DNA of 64,000 nt from CAIWHR01 sp039931775 (lineage in GTDB: Bacteria; Pseudomonadota; Gammaproteobacteria; Burkholderiales; Casimicrobiaceae), in NCBI GenBank assembly GCA_039931775.1, contig JBDTRG010000098.1, forward strand, positions 1 to 64,000, read 5' to 3'. The position numbers were made by a program, and so were the translations under genes. Below, in pieces: positions 42,694 through 51,342 of this stretch. Under the pieces are notes generated by a model. It did no database searches, was not told the origin of the DNA, and saw only the letters and a program-made list of their open reading frames with translations. Every line of letters begins with the position of its first letter. Position 1 is the first letter of the stretch.

Positions 42694-43746
42694 ATGGATA
42701 GCGTTCGCTGGACGTTTCAACCGGCCGGACACCTCGACGAGTCCGGGACGATCTGGGACGAATTCAATGATCGAACGCTGCGACTGCCGCTGCTTTCCGC
42801 GGCGTTCGTCCGGACGGGATTGCTGCATTTCGGCAATGGTTCGGAGCAGTTGGCCATCGCCTCGGATGATCAAGGGATCGCGGCGGCGTGCGTCGTGGCG
42901 ATGCATGGCGCGACGGCCATTTCAACGTTTCAACCGTCGCAGTTCCCGGTCGGTCCATGGCTGCAACGACCGGACCTTGCTGTCGCGGATCTCGCCGGAT
43001 CCTTGATACAGGACTTGCCCGGGACGATCGTCCTCGCATCGTTGACCCAGCTCGATCCGTTGTTGATTCCGCGTCCTGCGGACGGCCCATTGCTGGGGAC
43101 GCTTCCGTTCATTTCGACAGGGACGATCGCGCTGCCCGCGACGCTCGACGAGTACATCGCCGGTCGTAGCGAGAACCTGCGCGCCAATCTCCGGCGGCGA
43201 CAACGAAAGATCGAGCGCGAGCACGGGCCTGTGTCGCTGCAGGTCATTTCCAGGGCGGAAGACGTTGCGGCGGGCATCGATCGGTATTCCGACCTCGAGA
43301 GCGCCGGCTGGAAAGCAAGGCTCGGTACCGCGCTCGCCCGCGGCAACGTGCAATGGCGGTTCTATATGGAAGCGATGCAAACCTTCTGCCGGATCGGGCA
43401 GGGCCGCATCTATGTGCTTCGATTCGGCGACTCGGTGGCTGCCGCGTCGCTGGTCGTCGTCGCGCGGGAAACCGTCTACCTCCTGAAGACGACGCACAAC
43501 GAAGGGCTGCGCAGCGTGGCGCCCGGCATGATTCTCCGGCAGCACCTGATCGCATCGCTATACGCCGACGAGTCCGGCGTGCGCAGGGTCGAGATCTACG
43601 GATCCGTCAACGAAGCGCAGCGTCCGTGGCTGACCGGGACGCGCGAAATGTACCACGCCAACTTCTATCGCGGCCCGGTCCTCGCCGCGCTGCACACGCT
43701 GTCGCGCCGGATCATGCGGCCGTTCCGGGGCGTCGGCCTCGGCTGA
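42694..43746 (+). CDS. FemAB/BioF2-like GNAT-fold acyltransferase
   Basis: About 350 residues of the PF13480-like family. Features: TFQPSQFPVGPWL near residue 75, basic segment NLRANLRRRQRKIER, the key LESAGWKARLGTAL motif, then FGDSVAAASLVVVARETVYLLKTTHNE and the PGMILRQHLI helix. It aligns with the convergent gene at 43795-44859 throughout (TFQPSQ, LRHNVKRQR, LESSGWKA, VLKTTYDE). The ATG matching the paralogue's N-terminus was chosen; an in-frame ATG 12 codons upstream is possible. Probably modifies an amino sugar or peptide in the EPS locus. Confidence 0.82.
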   Translation: MDSVRWTFQPAGHLDESGTIWDEFNDRTLRLPLLSAAFVRTGLLHFGNGSEQLAIASDDQGIAAACVVAMHGATAISTFQPSQFPVGPWLQRPDLAVADLAGSLIQDLPGTIVLASLTQLDPLLIPRPADGPLLGTLPFISTGTIALPATLDEYIAGRSENLRANLRRRQRKIEREHGPVSLQVISRAEDVAAGIDRYSDLESAGWKARLGTALARGNVQWRFYMEAMQTFCRIGQGRIYVLRFGDSVAAASLVVVARETVYLLKTTHNEGLRSVAPGMILRQHLIASLYADESGVRRVEIYGSVNEAQRPWLTGTREMYHANFYRGPVLAALHTLSRRIMRPFRGVGLG

Positions 43747-43794
43747 TCGAAGTCCCGGGCGTTGGTAGGTGGGGCAGGCGAAACGCTTGCGGAA

Positions 43795-44859
43795 CTACGA
43801 GCCGGCCGTCGGAGTGCCTGCGACCGATTCGCCCGGGGACGCCTTGCTCTTGACTTGACCCAACGCGATGCGCAGTCGCTTCAGGACGGGCCAGCGATAC
43901 CGGTTGAGGTGGTACAACGTCCGCAGTTCATTGGTCCAGCGTAGGTGCCACTCCATCACTTTGCCGAAGAACTCGACGCGTTTCATGCGCCCTTCATCGA
44001 AGATCGACCGAAATATTTCGTGCCGCATCAGCGTCGCCGGCGACACCACCTTCACCGTCTCGTCATAGGTGGTCTTCAGCACGACAAGCACGCCCGCGCT
44101 TTCGAGGCACAGGTCCATCGCGACCACGCGATCGCCGAAATAGTACCGATAGATGCGGCCGGAACGAAGCGAGCAGAAGGATTCGAACACGCTGCGGTAG
44201 AAGCGCCCCTGATCGTTCTGCAGCGCGACGGCCGTGCCCTCCTGGGCCTTCCAACCCGAGCTCTCGAGGCGACCGTAATCGGCAATCGCGCCAGCGACGG
44301 CCTGGGCGGAATCGACCACGTCCAGGCGCAGCGTCGTCCCCCCGTCAGCGAGTTTGGCCCGCTGCCGCTTCACGTTGTGACGCAGGTTCTTGCCGCGCGT
44401 CGCCCAGTATTCTTCGAAGGTGCCGGTCACCGCGACCTGCGCGGTCTCGATGTAATCGATCGTTTCGAGCACCGCGGATTCCTGCGGGCGTTCGACGATC
44501 GACGGGTCCTGCTGCGTCAGCGCAACCGCGACCGGCACCCCCGGCAACGCGCCGAGGAGACTGTCGAGCAGGTCGTCCACCGGCATGCCGGGCCGCTTCA
44601 GGAACGCGCCGAGCGGCATCTGCGATGGCTGAAAGGTTTCCCAGAACCCGGCGCGACGCTGCCTGAACACGCCCATAGCGGACCAATCCTGATCGGTACC
44701 GAAAGCCGCGACGAACTCGGTTCCTGTGCCGAATTCGCGCAACGCCGGAACGACGAATTCCGATTGCAGGAACGGCAGGTTCCCCGATGCCGCATTGAGC
44801 GCGTTCCATCGGGGCGCCAATCGGTCGAACTCGCGTATCGGATGGACGCGCCAGCGCAT
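43795..44859 (-). CDS. FemAB/BioF2-like GNAT-fold acyltransferase
   Basis: A 354-residue paralogue of the preceding gene, transcribed towards it with only 48 bases between stops. It carries WETFQPSQMPLGAFLKRPG, the basic NLRHNVKRQRAKL segment, YGRLESSGWKAQEGTAV and VLVVLKTTYDETVKVVSPATL. FemAB-type proteins add amino acids, and CelD-like relatives are acyltransferases of polysaccharide systems; which applies is unknown. The ATG is preceded by GGGAGCAG at a loose distance. Divergent from the acyl-CoA ligase unit across a 450-base gap. Confidence 0.82.
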   Translation of the reverse strand: MRWRVHPIREFDRLAPRWNALNAASGNLPFLQSEFVVPALREFGTGTEFVAAFGTDQDWSAMGVFRQRRAGFWETFQPSQMPLGAFLKRPGMPVDDLLDSLLGALPGVPVAVALTQQDPSIVERPQESAVLETIDYIETAQVAVTGTFEEYWATRGKNLRHNVKRQRAKLADGGTTLRLDVVDSAQAVAGAIADYGRLESSGWKAQEGTAVALQNDQGRFYRSVFESFCSLRSGRIYRYYFGDRVVAMDLCLESAGVLVVLKTTYDETVKVVSPATLMRHEIFRSIFDEGRMKRVEFFGKVMEWHLRWTNELRTLYHLNRYRWPVLKRLRIALGQVKSKASPGESVAGTPTAGS

Positions 44860-45312
44860 GACGACTCTGCTCCCAGGCTGTGTCGAGGCTCATGATCACC
44901 GACGCGTGCAAGCGCCGCTGGCGCGGGTCACACAGGGGCAGACCGCAATGGAATCCCATGCGACGAATCGGCAACTCCCCGGGAGCGGTCGGGTTTCGAC
45001 AACCCGTCCCAAACCAGTACACTGCCAGGCAAGGTGCTCTCGAGCCAACGGGCATTATCGCATCTGGCACGGTCTTTCCCGGGGACTTTGTGCGACGGTC
45101 GGCGACATCCGGGCGAGGGCCGGGGCCTGCCCGGCGCGGCACGCACAACGCGTCCGGCGATGGGCGCTTGATACTTCATCTGCGCATCATGGCCCAATCC
45201 TTGCTTTTCCTACCTTCCGCACCCGCCAAGATGCGTCGCCCGCCGCGCCATGCGACCCATCGCCGGCTCCTGCCGCAATCGTGACAACGAAATCGATGAC
45301 TCGAATTCCCGA
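44860..45312. other. Intergenic region between divergent FemAB-like and acyl-CoA ligase genes
   Basis: About 450 bases without a gene. At 45065-45079 TGGCACGGTCTTTCC has a perfect -24 block on the plus strand, but the -12 position reads CC where GC is needed, so it is only a weak sigma-54 candidate for the acyl-CoA ligase operon. No sigma-70 pair stood out. Confidence 0.4.
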
Positions 45313-46929
45313 ATGGCCGCATCGCCGATGAGCCGAGAAGCCACGCTCCTGCACGAATTGATTGCCGTCGCCGCGGGTCGGGCGCCGCACTGCATTGCGC
45401 TGACGTTCGGGGGCATCGGATCGACGTATGCGTCGCTCGCCACGGACGTAGCCCGGTTCGCCGGTGGCCTGATGGCTCTCGGGATCGAACGTTCCGAGCG
45501 GGTCGGCATCTACCTCGACAAGCGGCCCGAAACCGTCGTCGCCGCGTTCGGATCGGCCGCAGCCGGCGCGGTGTTCGTCCCCCTCAACCCGCTCCTGAAG
45601 CCGGCCCAGGTCGGCTACATCATGCGCGACTGCAACGTCCGCGTGCTCGTCACCTCGCCGGAGCGCCGCGCCGCGCTCGGGGCCACTTTGGGCGAATGCC
45701 CGGATTTGCGCGACGTCGTCGTCACGTCTGCGTCGGTACCCAAGGATCCGTCCTCGTCGGGGCCGCCCTGCCACCGGTGGGACTCGCTGTCGGACGCACC
45801 CGACCGACCCGCGCATCGAGTGATCGACGCCGACATGGCGGCGATCCTCTACACGTCCGGGAGCACCGGCAATCCGAAAGGCGTCGTGCTTTCGCATCGC
45901 AACATGGTGGCGGGCGCCAAGAGCGTCGCGTCGTACCTCGAAAACAGCCCCGACGACACGCTGCTCGCCGCGCTGCCGCTATCGTTCGATGCCGGATTCA
46001 GCCAGCTCACGACGGCATTCCATGCCGGCGCGCGGGTCGTCCTGATCAACTACCTGCTGCCGCGCGACGTCGTCAATGCGCTCGTCGCCGAACGCGTCAC
46101 CGGGTTGACGGCCGTGCCGCCGCTCTACATCCAGCTGACGCAGCTCGACTGGCCGGAATCCATCGCCGGGCACCTGCGCTACTTCGCCAATACGGGGGGA
46201 CGGATGCCGCTCGAAACGCTGAACGCGCTGAGGCAGAGGCTCCCACGGACGAAGCCGTACCTGATGTACGGGCTCACCGAAGCTTTCCGTTCCACCTATC
46301 TCCCACCGGAGGAAGTCGACCGCCGCCCCGACTCCATCGGCAAGGCCATTCCGAATGCTGAGATCCTCGTGCTGCGCGACGACGGCTCGCGCTGCGCCGT
46401 CGACGAACCCGGCGAGCTCGTGCACCGCGGTGCGCTGGTCGCGATGGGATATTGGAACGACGTCGAGAAGACCGCGCAACGATACAAGCCGCTGCCGGGT
46501 CGCGAATCCGGGCTCGTCGTTCCCGAGTTGGCGGTGTTTTCCGGCGATACGGTGCGCCGGGACGAGGATGGATTTCTCTATTTCATCGGCCGGCGCGACG
46601 AGATGATCAAAACGTCCGGCTATCGCGTGAGCCCCACCGAGATCGAGGAAGTCGTCTATGGCACGCAGCTCGTAGGCGAGGTTGCGGCCTTCGGCGTCCC
46701 GCACCCCGCGCTGGGACAGGCGGTCGTCGTCGTGGTGACGCCCAAGGGCCCGGATTCGCTCGATGAAGCGGCGCTTCTCGCAGCGTGCCGCGCCCGCCTG
46801 CCTGCGTTCATGGTGCCCGCAAGGATCGAGATCCGTCCTGGACCGCTGCCGCGCAACCCCAACGGGAAGATCGATCGCAAGAACATCGGCGCCGGCTTCG
46901 CGGACCTCTTTGAAAAGCCGAATGGGTAG
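45313..46929 (+). CDS. Exosortase A system-associated AMP-forming acyl-CoA ligase
   Basis: A 538-residue adenylate-forming enzyme resembling TIGR03098. Motifs: ILYTSGSTGNPKGVVLSHRN (P-loop), YFANTGGRMP, MYGLTEAFRSTYLPP, YFIGRRDEMIKTSGYRVSP and the C-terminal lysine in NPNGKIDRK. It would activate a carboxylic acid and load it on CoA or on the ACP of this locus. Two ATGs (this and one five codons later) are possible. It is followed by the decarboxylase and the amidotransferase on the same strand, the usual order in exosortase loci. Confidence 0.92.
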   Translation: MAASPMSREATLLHELIAVAAGRAPHCIALTFGGIGSTYASLATDVARFAGGLMALGIERSERVGIYLDKRPETVVAAFGSAAAGAVFVPLNPLLKPAQVGYIMRDCNVRVLVTSPERRAALGATLGECPDLRDVVVTSASVPKDPSSSGPPCHRWDSLSDAPDRPAHRVIDADMAAILYTSGSTGNPKGVVLSHRNMVAGAKSVASYLENSPDDTLLAALPLSFDAGFSQLTTAFHAGARVVLINYLLPRDVVNALVAERVTGLTAVPPLYIQLTQLDWPESIAGHLRYFANTGGRMPLETLNALRQRLPRTKPYLMYGLTEAFRSTYLPPEEVDRRPDSIGKAIPNAEILVLRDDGSRCAVDEPGELVHRGALVAMGYWNDVEKTAQRYKPLPGRESGLVVPELAVFSGDTVRRDEDGFLYFIGRRDEMIKTSGYRVSPTEIEEVVYGTQLVGEVAAFGVPHPALGQAVVVVVTPKGPDSLDEAALLAACRARLPAFMVPARIEIRPGPLPRNPNGKIDRKNIGAGFADLFEKPNG

Positions 46930-47037
46930 AATCATCGATGCCACCCACAACCGGGGAGCGTGCGTGATTTCATCGCCGAGGGATTGCGTGCGTCGTGCCC
47001 GCATGCTCGCGATGGCCCGATCTGACCGGGCACCGGC

Positions 47038-48267
47038 ATGACAGCGCCCTCGCATTCGCCGCTCGCCGGTTGGCCCGTCGCCGACGACTGTCTCGTGATC
47101 GGTGGCACGCCGCTCATGCGCCTCGCCGAGCGCATCGGCCGCACGCCGTTCTACGCCTACGATCGCCGGTTGATCGATGAACGCGTCCAGTTGCTGCGCC
47201 GGCACCTGCCTCCGGAAGTGAAGCTCCACTATGCGATGAAGGCCAATCCGATGCCTGCGGTGGTCGCCCATGTCGCGGCGCAGGTCGACGGCATCGACGT
47301 CGCGTCGGGCGGCGAACTTGAGGTCGCGCTCGGCGCCGGGGCCGACCCACGAGAAATCAGTTTCGCGGGTCCCGGCAAGAGCGAAACCGAACTCGTCCAG
47401 GCGATCGCCGCGGGGATACTCCTGAACGTCGAATCCGCGCGCGAGGTCGCGCTTCTCGCGCGCCACTCGCGCGAGCTGGGACGGCCGGCGCGCGTCGCCG
47501 TTCGCGTCAACCCCGACTTCGAGCTCAAGTCGTCGGGCATGAAAATGGGCGGAGGTCCGAAGCCCTTCGGCGTCGACGCGGAGGTGGTGCCCGATCTGCT
47601 GCGCGAGATCGGTCGTCTCGGCCTTGCCTTCGAGGGCTTCCACATCTACACGGGCTCGCAGAACCTGCGGCCCGCTTCGATCTGCGAAGCGCAGCAGAAG
47701 ACGGTGGAGCTCGCGATCCGGCTCGCGGCCGCAGCACCTTCGCCGGTGCGGGTCCTCAACATCGGCGGCGGCTTCGGCATTCCCTACTTCCCCGGCGAGC
47801 AGCCGCTCGATATCGTTCCGATCGGCGCCAATCTCGTCGAGCTCGTCGCTCGCACGGCGCAGGCTCTGCCGCAGGCGAGGATCGTCGTCGAACTCGGCCG
47901 TTATATCGTCGGCGAAGCCGGCATCTACGTTTGCCGGGTCGTCGACCGCAAGGTGTCCCGCGGACACGTTTTCCTTGTCACCGACGGCGGCCTCCATCAT
48001 CACCTGGCCGCGTCGGGCAACTTCGGTCAGGTGATACGCAAGAATTACCCGGTGGCCATCGGCAACCGGATGCGCGGGACCAAGCGCGAGAAAGCGTCGG
48101 TCGTCGGCCCGCTGTGCACGCCACTCGACCTGCTGGCCGAAGGGATGGACCTCGCCGTAGCGCAGCCCGGCGATCTCGTTGTCGTGTTTCAATCGGGGGC
48201 GTACGGATACACGGCGAGCCCCCATGGGTTCCTGAGCCACCCGTTGCCCATCGAGATTCTCGTCTGA
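47038..48267 (+). CDS. Exosortase A system-associated PLP-dependent decarboxylase
   Basis: A 409-residue fold-type III decarboxylase like diaminopimelate and ornithine decarboxylases, resembling TIGR03099. The PLP lysine is in LHYAMKANPMP (about 67), the glycine-rich phosphate loop in LNIGGGFGIPYFP, VELGRYIVGEAG stands for the EPGR motif, and the second active-site cysteine is in VVGPLCTPLD. It probably makes an amine that is attached to the acyl group activated by the upstream ligase. The gene starts about 110 bases after the ligase and its stop is followed two bases later by the amidotransferase ATG. Confidence 0.92.
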   Translation: MTAPSHSPLAGWPVADDCLVIGGTPLMRLAERIGRTPFYAYDRRLIDERVQLLRRHLPPEVKLHYAMKANPMPAVVAHVAAQVDGIDVASGGELEVALGAGADPREISFAGPGKSETELVQAIAAGILLNVESAREVALLARHSRELGRPARVAVRVNPDFELKSSGMKMGGGPKPFGVDAEVVPDLLREIGRLGLAFEGFHIYTGSQNLRPASICEAQQKTVELAIRLAAAAPSPVRVLNIGGGFGIPYFPGEQPLDIVPIGANLVELVARTAQALPQARIVVELGRYIVGEAGIYVCRVVDRKVSRGHVFLVTDGGLHHHLAASGNFGQVIRKNYPVAIGNRMRGTKREKASVVGPLCTPLDLLAEGMDLAVAQPGDLVVVFQSGAYGYTASPHGFLSHPLPIEILV

Positions 48268-48269
48268 GC

Positions 48270-50000
48270 ATGGCGAGCGCAGAAAATTCCGAAGCGAACG
48301 ATGCACAGCCCGTGAGATTGCCTGGTCCGCGCGCGCTGTTTCTCGGCCATCCTCGGTTTCACGATTCCGAACTCGCGGATGTTGCGGAGCGCCACGGTGT
48401 CGAGGCCGCGTGGCGCGCCGGATACCAGCGTTTCGGACCATCGGTGGCCTCGCGAGTCGGCGGCGATTTCGCCGCCGCCTTTCGCGATGATCGCGGCAAT
48501 GCGCTTCTCGTCGTTGACCGGTTTGCGCGTTGCACGCTGTGCTACAGGTTGCGCGCGGGACAGCTCGAATTCGCCGAGCGTGCCGACGAGCTCGCGGGAC
48601 CGGCGAGCGACTTCGACGCGCAGTCGATGTACAACTACCTGTACTTCCACGTCATCCCCGCGCCAAACACGATCTTCCGCGACGTCCTGCGGTTGCCGGC
48701 CGGTCACGTCGGGCACCTCCAGGCCGGCAAACTGACCGTTGCGCCCTGGTGGACACCGATCTTCGTCGAGTCGGAGCGCGTACCGTTCGCGGAGCTCAAG
48801 TCGCGATTCCGCCGGATCCTTGCCGAATCGATCGGCCGCGAGATCGGCACCGAGGTCGTCGGCTGCTTCCTGAGCGGAGGGACGGACAGCTCGACCGTTG
48901 CCGGACTTCTGGGTGAAGCCACCGGCAAGCCCGCGCAGACGTTCTCGATAGGATTCGATGCCGAAGGCTACGACGAAATGGAATACGCGCGAATCGCGGC
49001 GCGCCATTTCGGTACCGATCATCACGAGTATTACGTCACGCCGGACGATCTGGTCAGCGCAATCCCGGCGGTCGCCGCATCCTACGACCAGCCGTTCGGC
49101 AATTCGTCGGTAGTGCCGGCCTATTATTGCGCGAAGTTCGCGCGGGAATCGGGGGTTGCGAAGATCCTCGGCGGCGACGGAGGGGATGAACTCTTCGGCG
49201 GAAATTCACGCTATGCGAAACAGCGGATGTTCGACATCTACCGCCACGTGCCGGCTGCCGCCCGCCGCCGATTGCTGGAACCGATGCTGGGCGCAGGCCC
49301 CCTGACCCGGCTTCCCGGCGTGCGCAAGGCGTCAAGCTACGTCGAGCAGGCGAAGGTACCGATGCCTGACCGGCTGCAGATGTACAACCTGCTGACGCGC
49401 CTCGGCTTGAGCGAAGTGCTCACGCCCGACTTCCTGGCATCCGTGGACCCCGAAACGCCCGCCCGCCAGCAGCGCGACGTCTATTCGGCGAGCGCCGACC
49501 ACGCGCTGATCAACAGGATGCTCGCGTTCGACTGGCGCTACACGCTCGCCGACAACGATCTTCCGAAGGTGATCGGAGCGACCTCGCTGGCGGGAATCGC
49601 GGTCGGCTTCCCGCTGCTCGACGATGCGCTCGTCGATTTTTCGTTGAGGCTCGAGCCCGAGCTGAAGCTGAAGGGCTTTCGGTTGCGCTGGTTCTTCAAG
49701 GAAGCGCTGCGCGGATTTCTGCCCGACGAGATCCTGACCAAGAAAAAGCACGGGTTCGGACTGCCCTTCGGCGTGTGGGTGAACCGCCACGAAGGGCTCA
49801 AGACGCTGGCCACGGGGTCGCTTCACTCGCTTGCACAGCGAGGGATCGTTCGCCGGGAATTTCTCCGCCGGCTGGTCGACGAGCACCTGCCAGGCCACCC
49901 CGGCTACTACGGCGAGATGGTGTGGGTGCTTATGATGCTGGAGCAGTGGCTCGCCCGACCGCAGGCGGCGTCACTTGGTCGTCGCGGTGCCGAGGCTTGA
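48270..50000 (+). CDS. Asparagine-synthetase-like amidotransferase lacking the glutaminase cysteine
   Basis: A 576-residue protein with an asparagine synthase domain resembling exosortase amidotransferase 1 (TIGR03108). The ATP pyrophosphatase loop GCFLSGGTDSSTVAG, KILGGDGGDELFGGN and KHGFGLPFGVW are intact. The N-terminus lacks the MCGI start: it begins MASAENSEAND, and no cysteine is available as glutaminase nucleophile, although the later part of that domain remains (GGDFAAAFRDDRGNALLVVDRF). It should therefore use free ammonia or an amine, like beta-lactam synthetase or lasso cyclases. The ATG lies two bases after the decarboxylase stop, and no earlier in-frame start gives a family N-terminus. 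Confidence 0.88.
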   Translation: MASAENSEANDAQPVRLPGPRALFLGHPRFHDSELADVAERHGVEAAWRAGYQRFGPSVASRVGGDFAAAFRDDRGNALLVVDRFARCTLCYRLRAGQLEFAERADELAGPASDFDAQSMYNYLYFHVIPAPNTIFRDVLRLPAGHVGHLQAGKLTVAPWWTPIFVESERVPFAELKSRFRRILAESIGREIGTEVVGCFLSGGTDSSTVAGLLGEATGKPAQTFSIGFDAEGYDEMEYARIAARHFGTDHHEYYVTPDDLVSAIPAVAASYDQPFGNSSVVPAYYCAKFARESGVAKILGGDGGDELFGGNSRYAKQRMFDIYRHVPAAARRRLLEPMLGAGPLTRLPGVRKASSYVEQAKVPMPDRLQMYNLLTRLGLSEVLTPDFLASVDPETPARQQRDVYSASADHALINRMLAFDWRYTLADNDLPKVIGATSLAGIAVGFPLLDDALVDFSLRLEPELKLKGFRLRWFFKEALRGFLPDEILTKKKHGFGLPFGVWVNRHEGLKTLATGSLHSLAQRGIVRREFLRRLVDEHLPGHPGYYGEMVWVLMMLEQWLARPQAASLGRRGAEA

Positions 50001-50732
50001 CTCGGTCGATGCAGTCGAGCCGGGGCTGGCGGATGGCGAACTCTCCGATGAAGTCGGAGCCGGCGCCCGCGTGGGTTGATCCTGCCATTTGCCCGCACGC
50101 TTGAGCATATCGCGCAGCCCAGGCAGCGGGAAGCCCAGGCGGTAAGCCTCCTGCGCATGGTGGAGGGCCTTGTCGTAGTCCTTCATCGAGAAGTAGGCGA
50201 GGCCGAGGTTGTACTCCAGATTCGCATCTTCCTCCGACAGTTCCTGAGCCCTGGTCAGAGCACGGACCGCGGTTTCGTGACTGCCGGTGCGCAGCAGGTA
50301 GATCCCGAACAGCATGTACACCCTGCCGTCGTCGGGCCTGAAGACGATGGCCCGCTCGAACCAGCACTGGACGGTATATCGCGATCCTCGCGGCTTGTCG
50401 GTCTTCGCCTTCAATCCGGCGTTCATCATCGACAAAAGCGCGCGATGGTGATTGGGGAACGCACGCAACGTGTAGTCGATGTCGCCAGCAGGCGTACCAC
50501 TCGTCTGGCCGCGAATCAGATTTTCAACTTGCGGCGTGAAGTGCGCCCCTTCGACCAGCTTCCGCTCCGTCATCGGGGCTGTTCGGTAATCGAAAGGCCC
50601 ATAGCCGTCTCCGATCTCCCCGCAATCCGCCTTTCCCGGCCCCATCGACGCATAGAAGCCATGCGCAGGCCCGCCCACGACTACGGCCAACGCCGCAACC
50701 ATCCAATGCTTCCGCAACGACCGACTCGCCAT
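49971..50732 (-). CDS. Secreted TPR-repeat protein
   Basis: A 253-residue protein with a signal peptide (KHWMVAALAVVVGGPAHGF) and two to three TPR units in the second half (CWFERAIVFRPDDGRVYMLF, NLEYNLGLAYFSMKDYDKAL). The last 40 residues are rich in Ser, Thr, Pro and Ala and look disordered. The ATG follows GGGAGGGTGGAC, a strong ribosome site. It overlaps the end of the convergent amidotransferase gene by 30 bases. Two cysteines lie in the mature part. Function unknown; TPR proteins are common partners in exosortase loci. Confidence 0.8.
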   Translation of the reverse strand: MASRSLRKHWMVAALAVVVGGPAHGFYASMGPGKADCGEIGDGYGPFDYRTAPMTERKLVEGAHFTPQVENLIRGQTSGTPAGDIDYTLRAFPNHHRALLSMMNAGLKAKTDKPRGSRYTVQCWFERAIVFRPDDGRVYMLFGIYLLRTGSHETAVRALTRAQELSEEDANLEYNLGLAYFSMKDYDKALHHAQEAYRLGFPLPGLRDMLKRAGKWQDQPTRAPAPTSSESSPSASPGSTASTESSLGTATTK

Positions 50733-50773
50733 GTCCACCCTCCCATCCGTCCGCATGCAACTTCGATGCCAGA

Positions 50774-51229
50774 TCACCGGTTTTCGCCGTCGCGCCGCTC
50801 GATTGCCCGCTGGAGCGACCCGCCGGTCAGTCGTTTTCCCCACGCCTCAACATACAATGGCCAGGCTCTTGGAGCCAACGGACGCAGCGAACGTGCCTTG
50901 TGCAGCGACGATACCGCGACGCTCGGGTCGCCTCTTGCACAATGGAGCGCCGCATGGCTGAACTGGCGTTCCCTGACCGCTTCCATATCGACGCGGCTTC
51001 CGTCCGGGCCTGTCATGCCGAACCTGCGGAGGGTGTGCTCGCGATATTCACTCTGGCGTTCCCTGACCTCAACGGTCCTCGAAGTCTGCAGCGGATGCTG
51101 CCGATACAGCGCCACCGGCTGCGCGAGTTTCATAAACTGGTATTCGCGCGACACCCGGACTGCAATGGAAACTTCAGGCATCTTGATCGAACCAGCAACG
51201 TATGCGTGTCGATCGACCCGAAGTCGCAC
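50774..51229 (-). pseudogene. Remnant of a family 2 glycosyltransferase (C-terminal part)
   Basis: The frame contains REYQFMKLAQPVALYRQHP followed by QTSRT, which is the segment after the acceptor-binding domain in GT2 enzymes (usually preceded by an ED or EDW motif), and a helical tail ending VEAWGKRL. The whole catalytic domain that should precede it (about 200 residues) is absent; a plus-strand glycosyltransferase gene starts within about 115 bases of its 5' end. The first 20 residues are not GT-like. It is most simply a truncated leftover of a rearrangement. Confidence 0.55.
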
Positions 51230-51342
51230 ACGCCGGTGCTACCGGCGAATGAATGATCCGTCCGTGGCGCAAACGGGTCGATCGCTCCGTCGAAGCGCGC
51301 CGGGTCCGACACTCGCCCGACATCGCTTGCTATTATAGGACG

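Noticed and set aside
45065..45079. Sixth sigma-54 promoter before the exosortase-associated acyl-CoA ligase.
   Set aside because: The -24 block is perfect but the invariant GC at -12 reads CC, and the site is about 240 bases from the gene, so it was not listed as a promoter.
45979..48441. An 820-codon open frame on the minus strand opposite the acyl-CoA ligase and decarboxylase.
   Set aside because: Antisense shadow of strongly conserved genes; no motif, no ribosome site.
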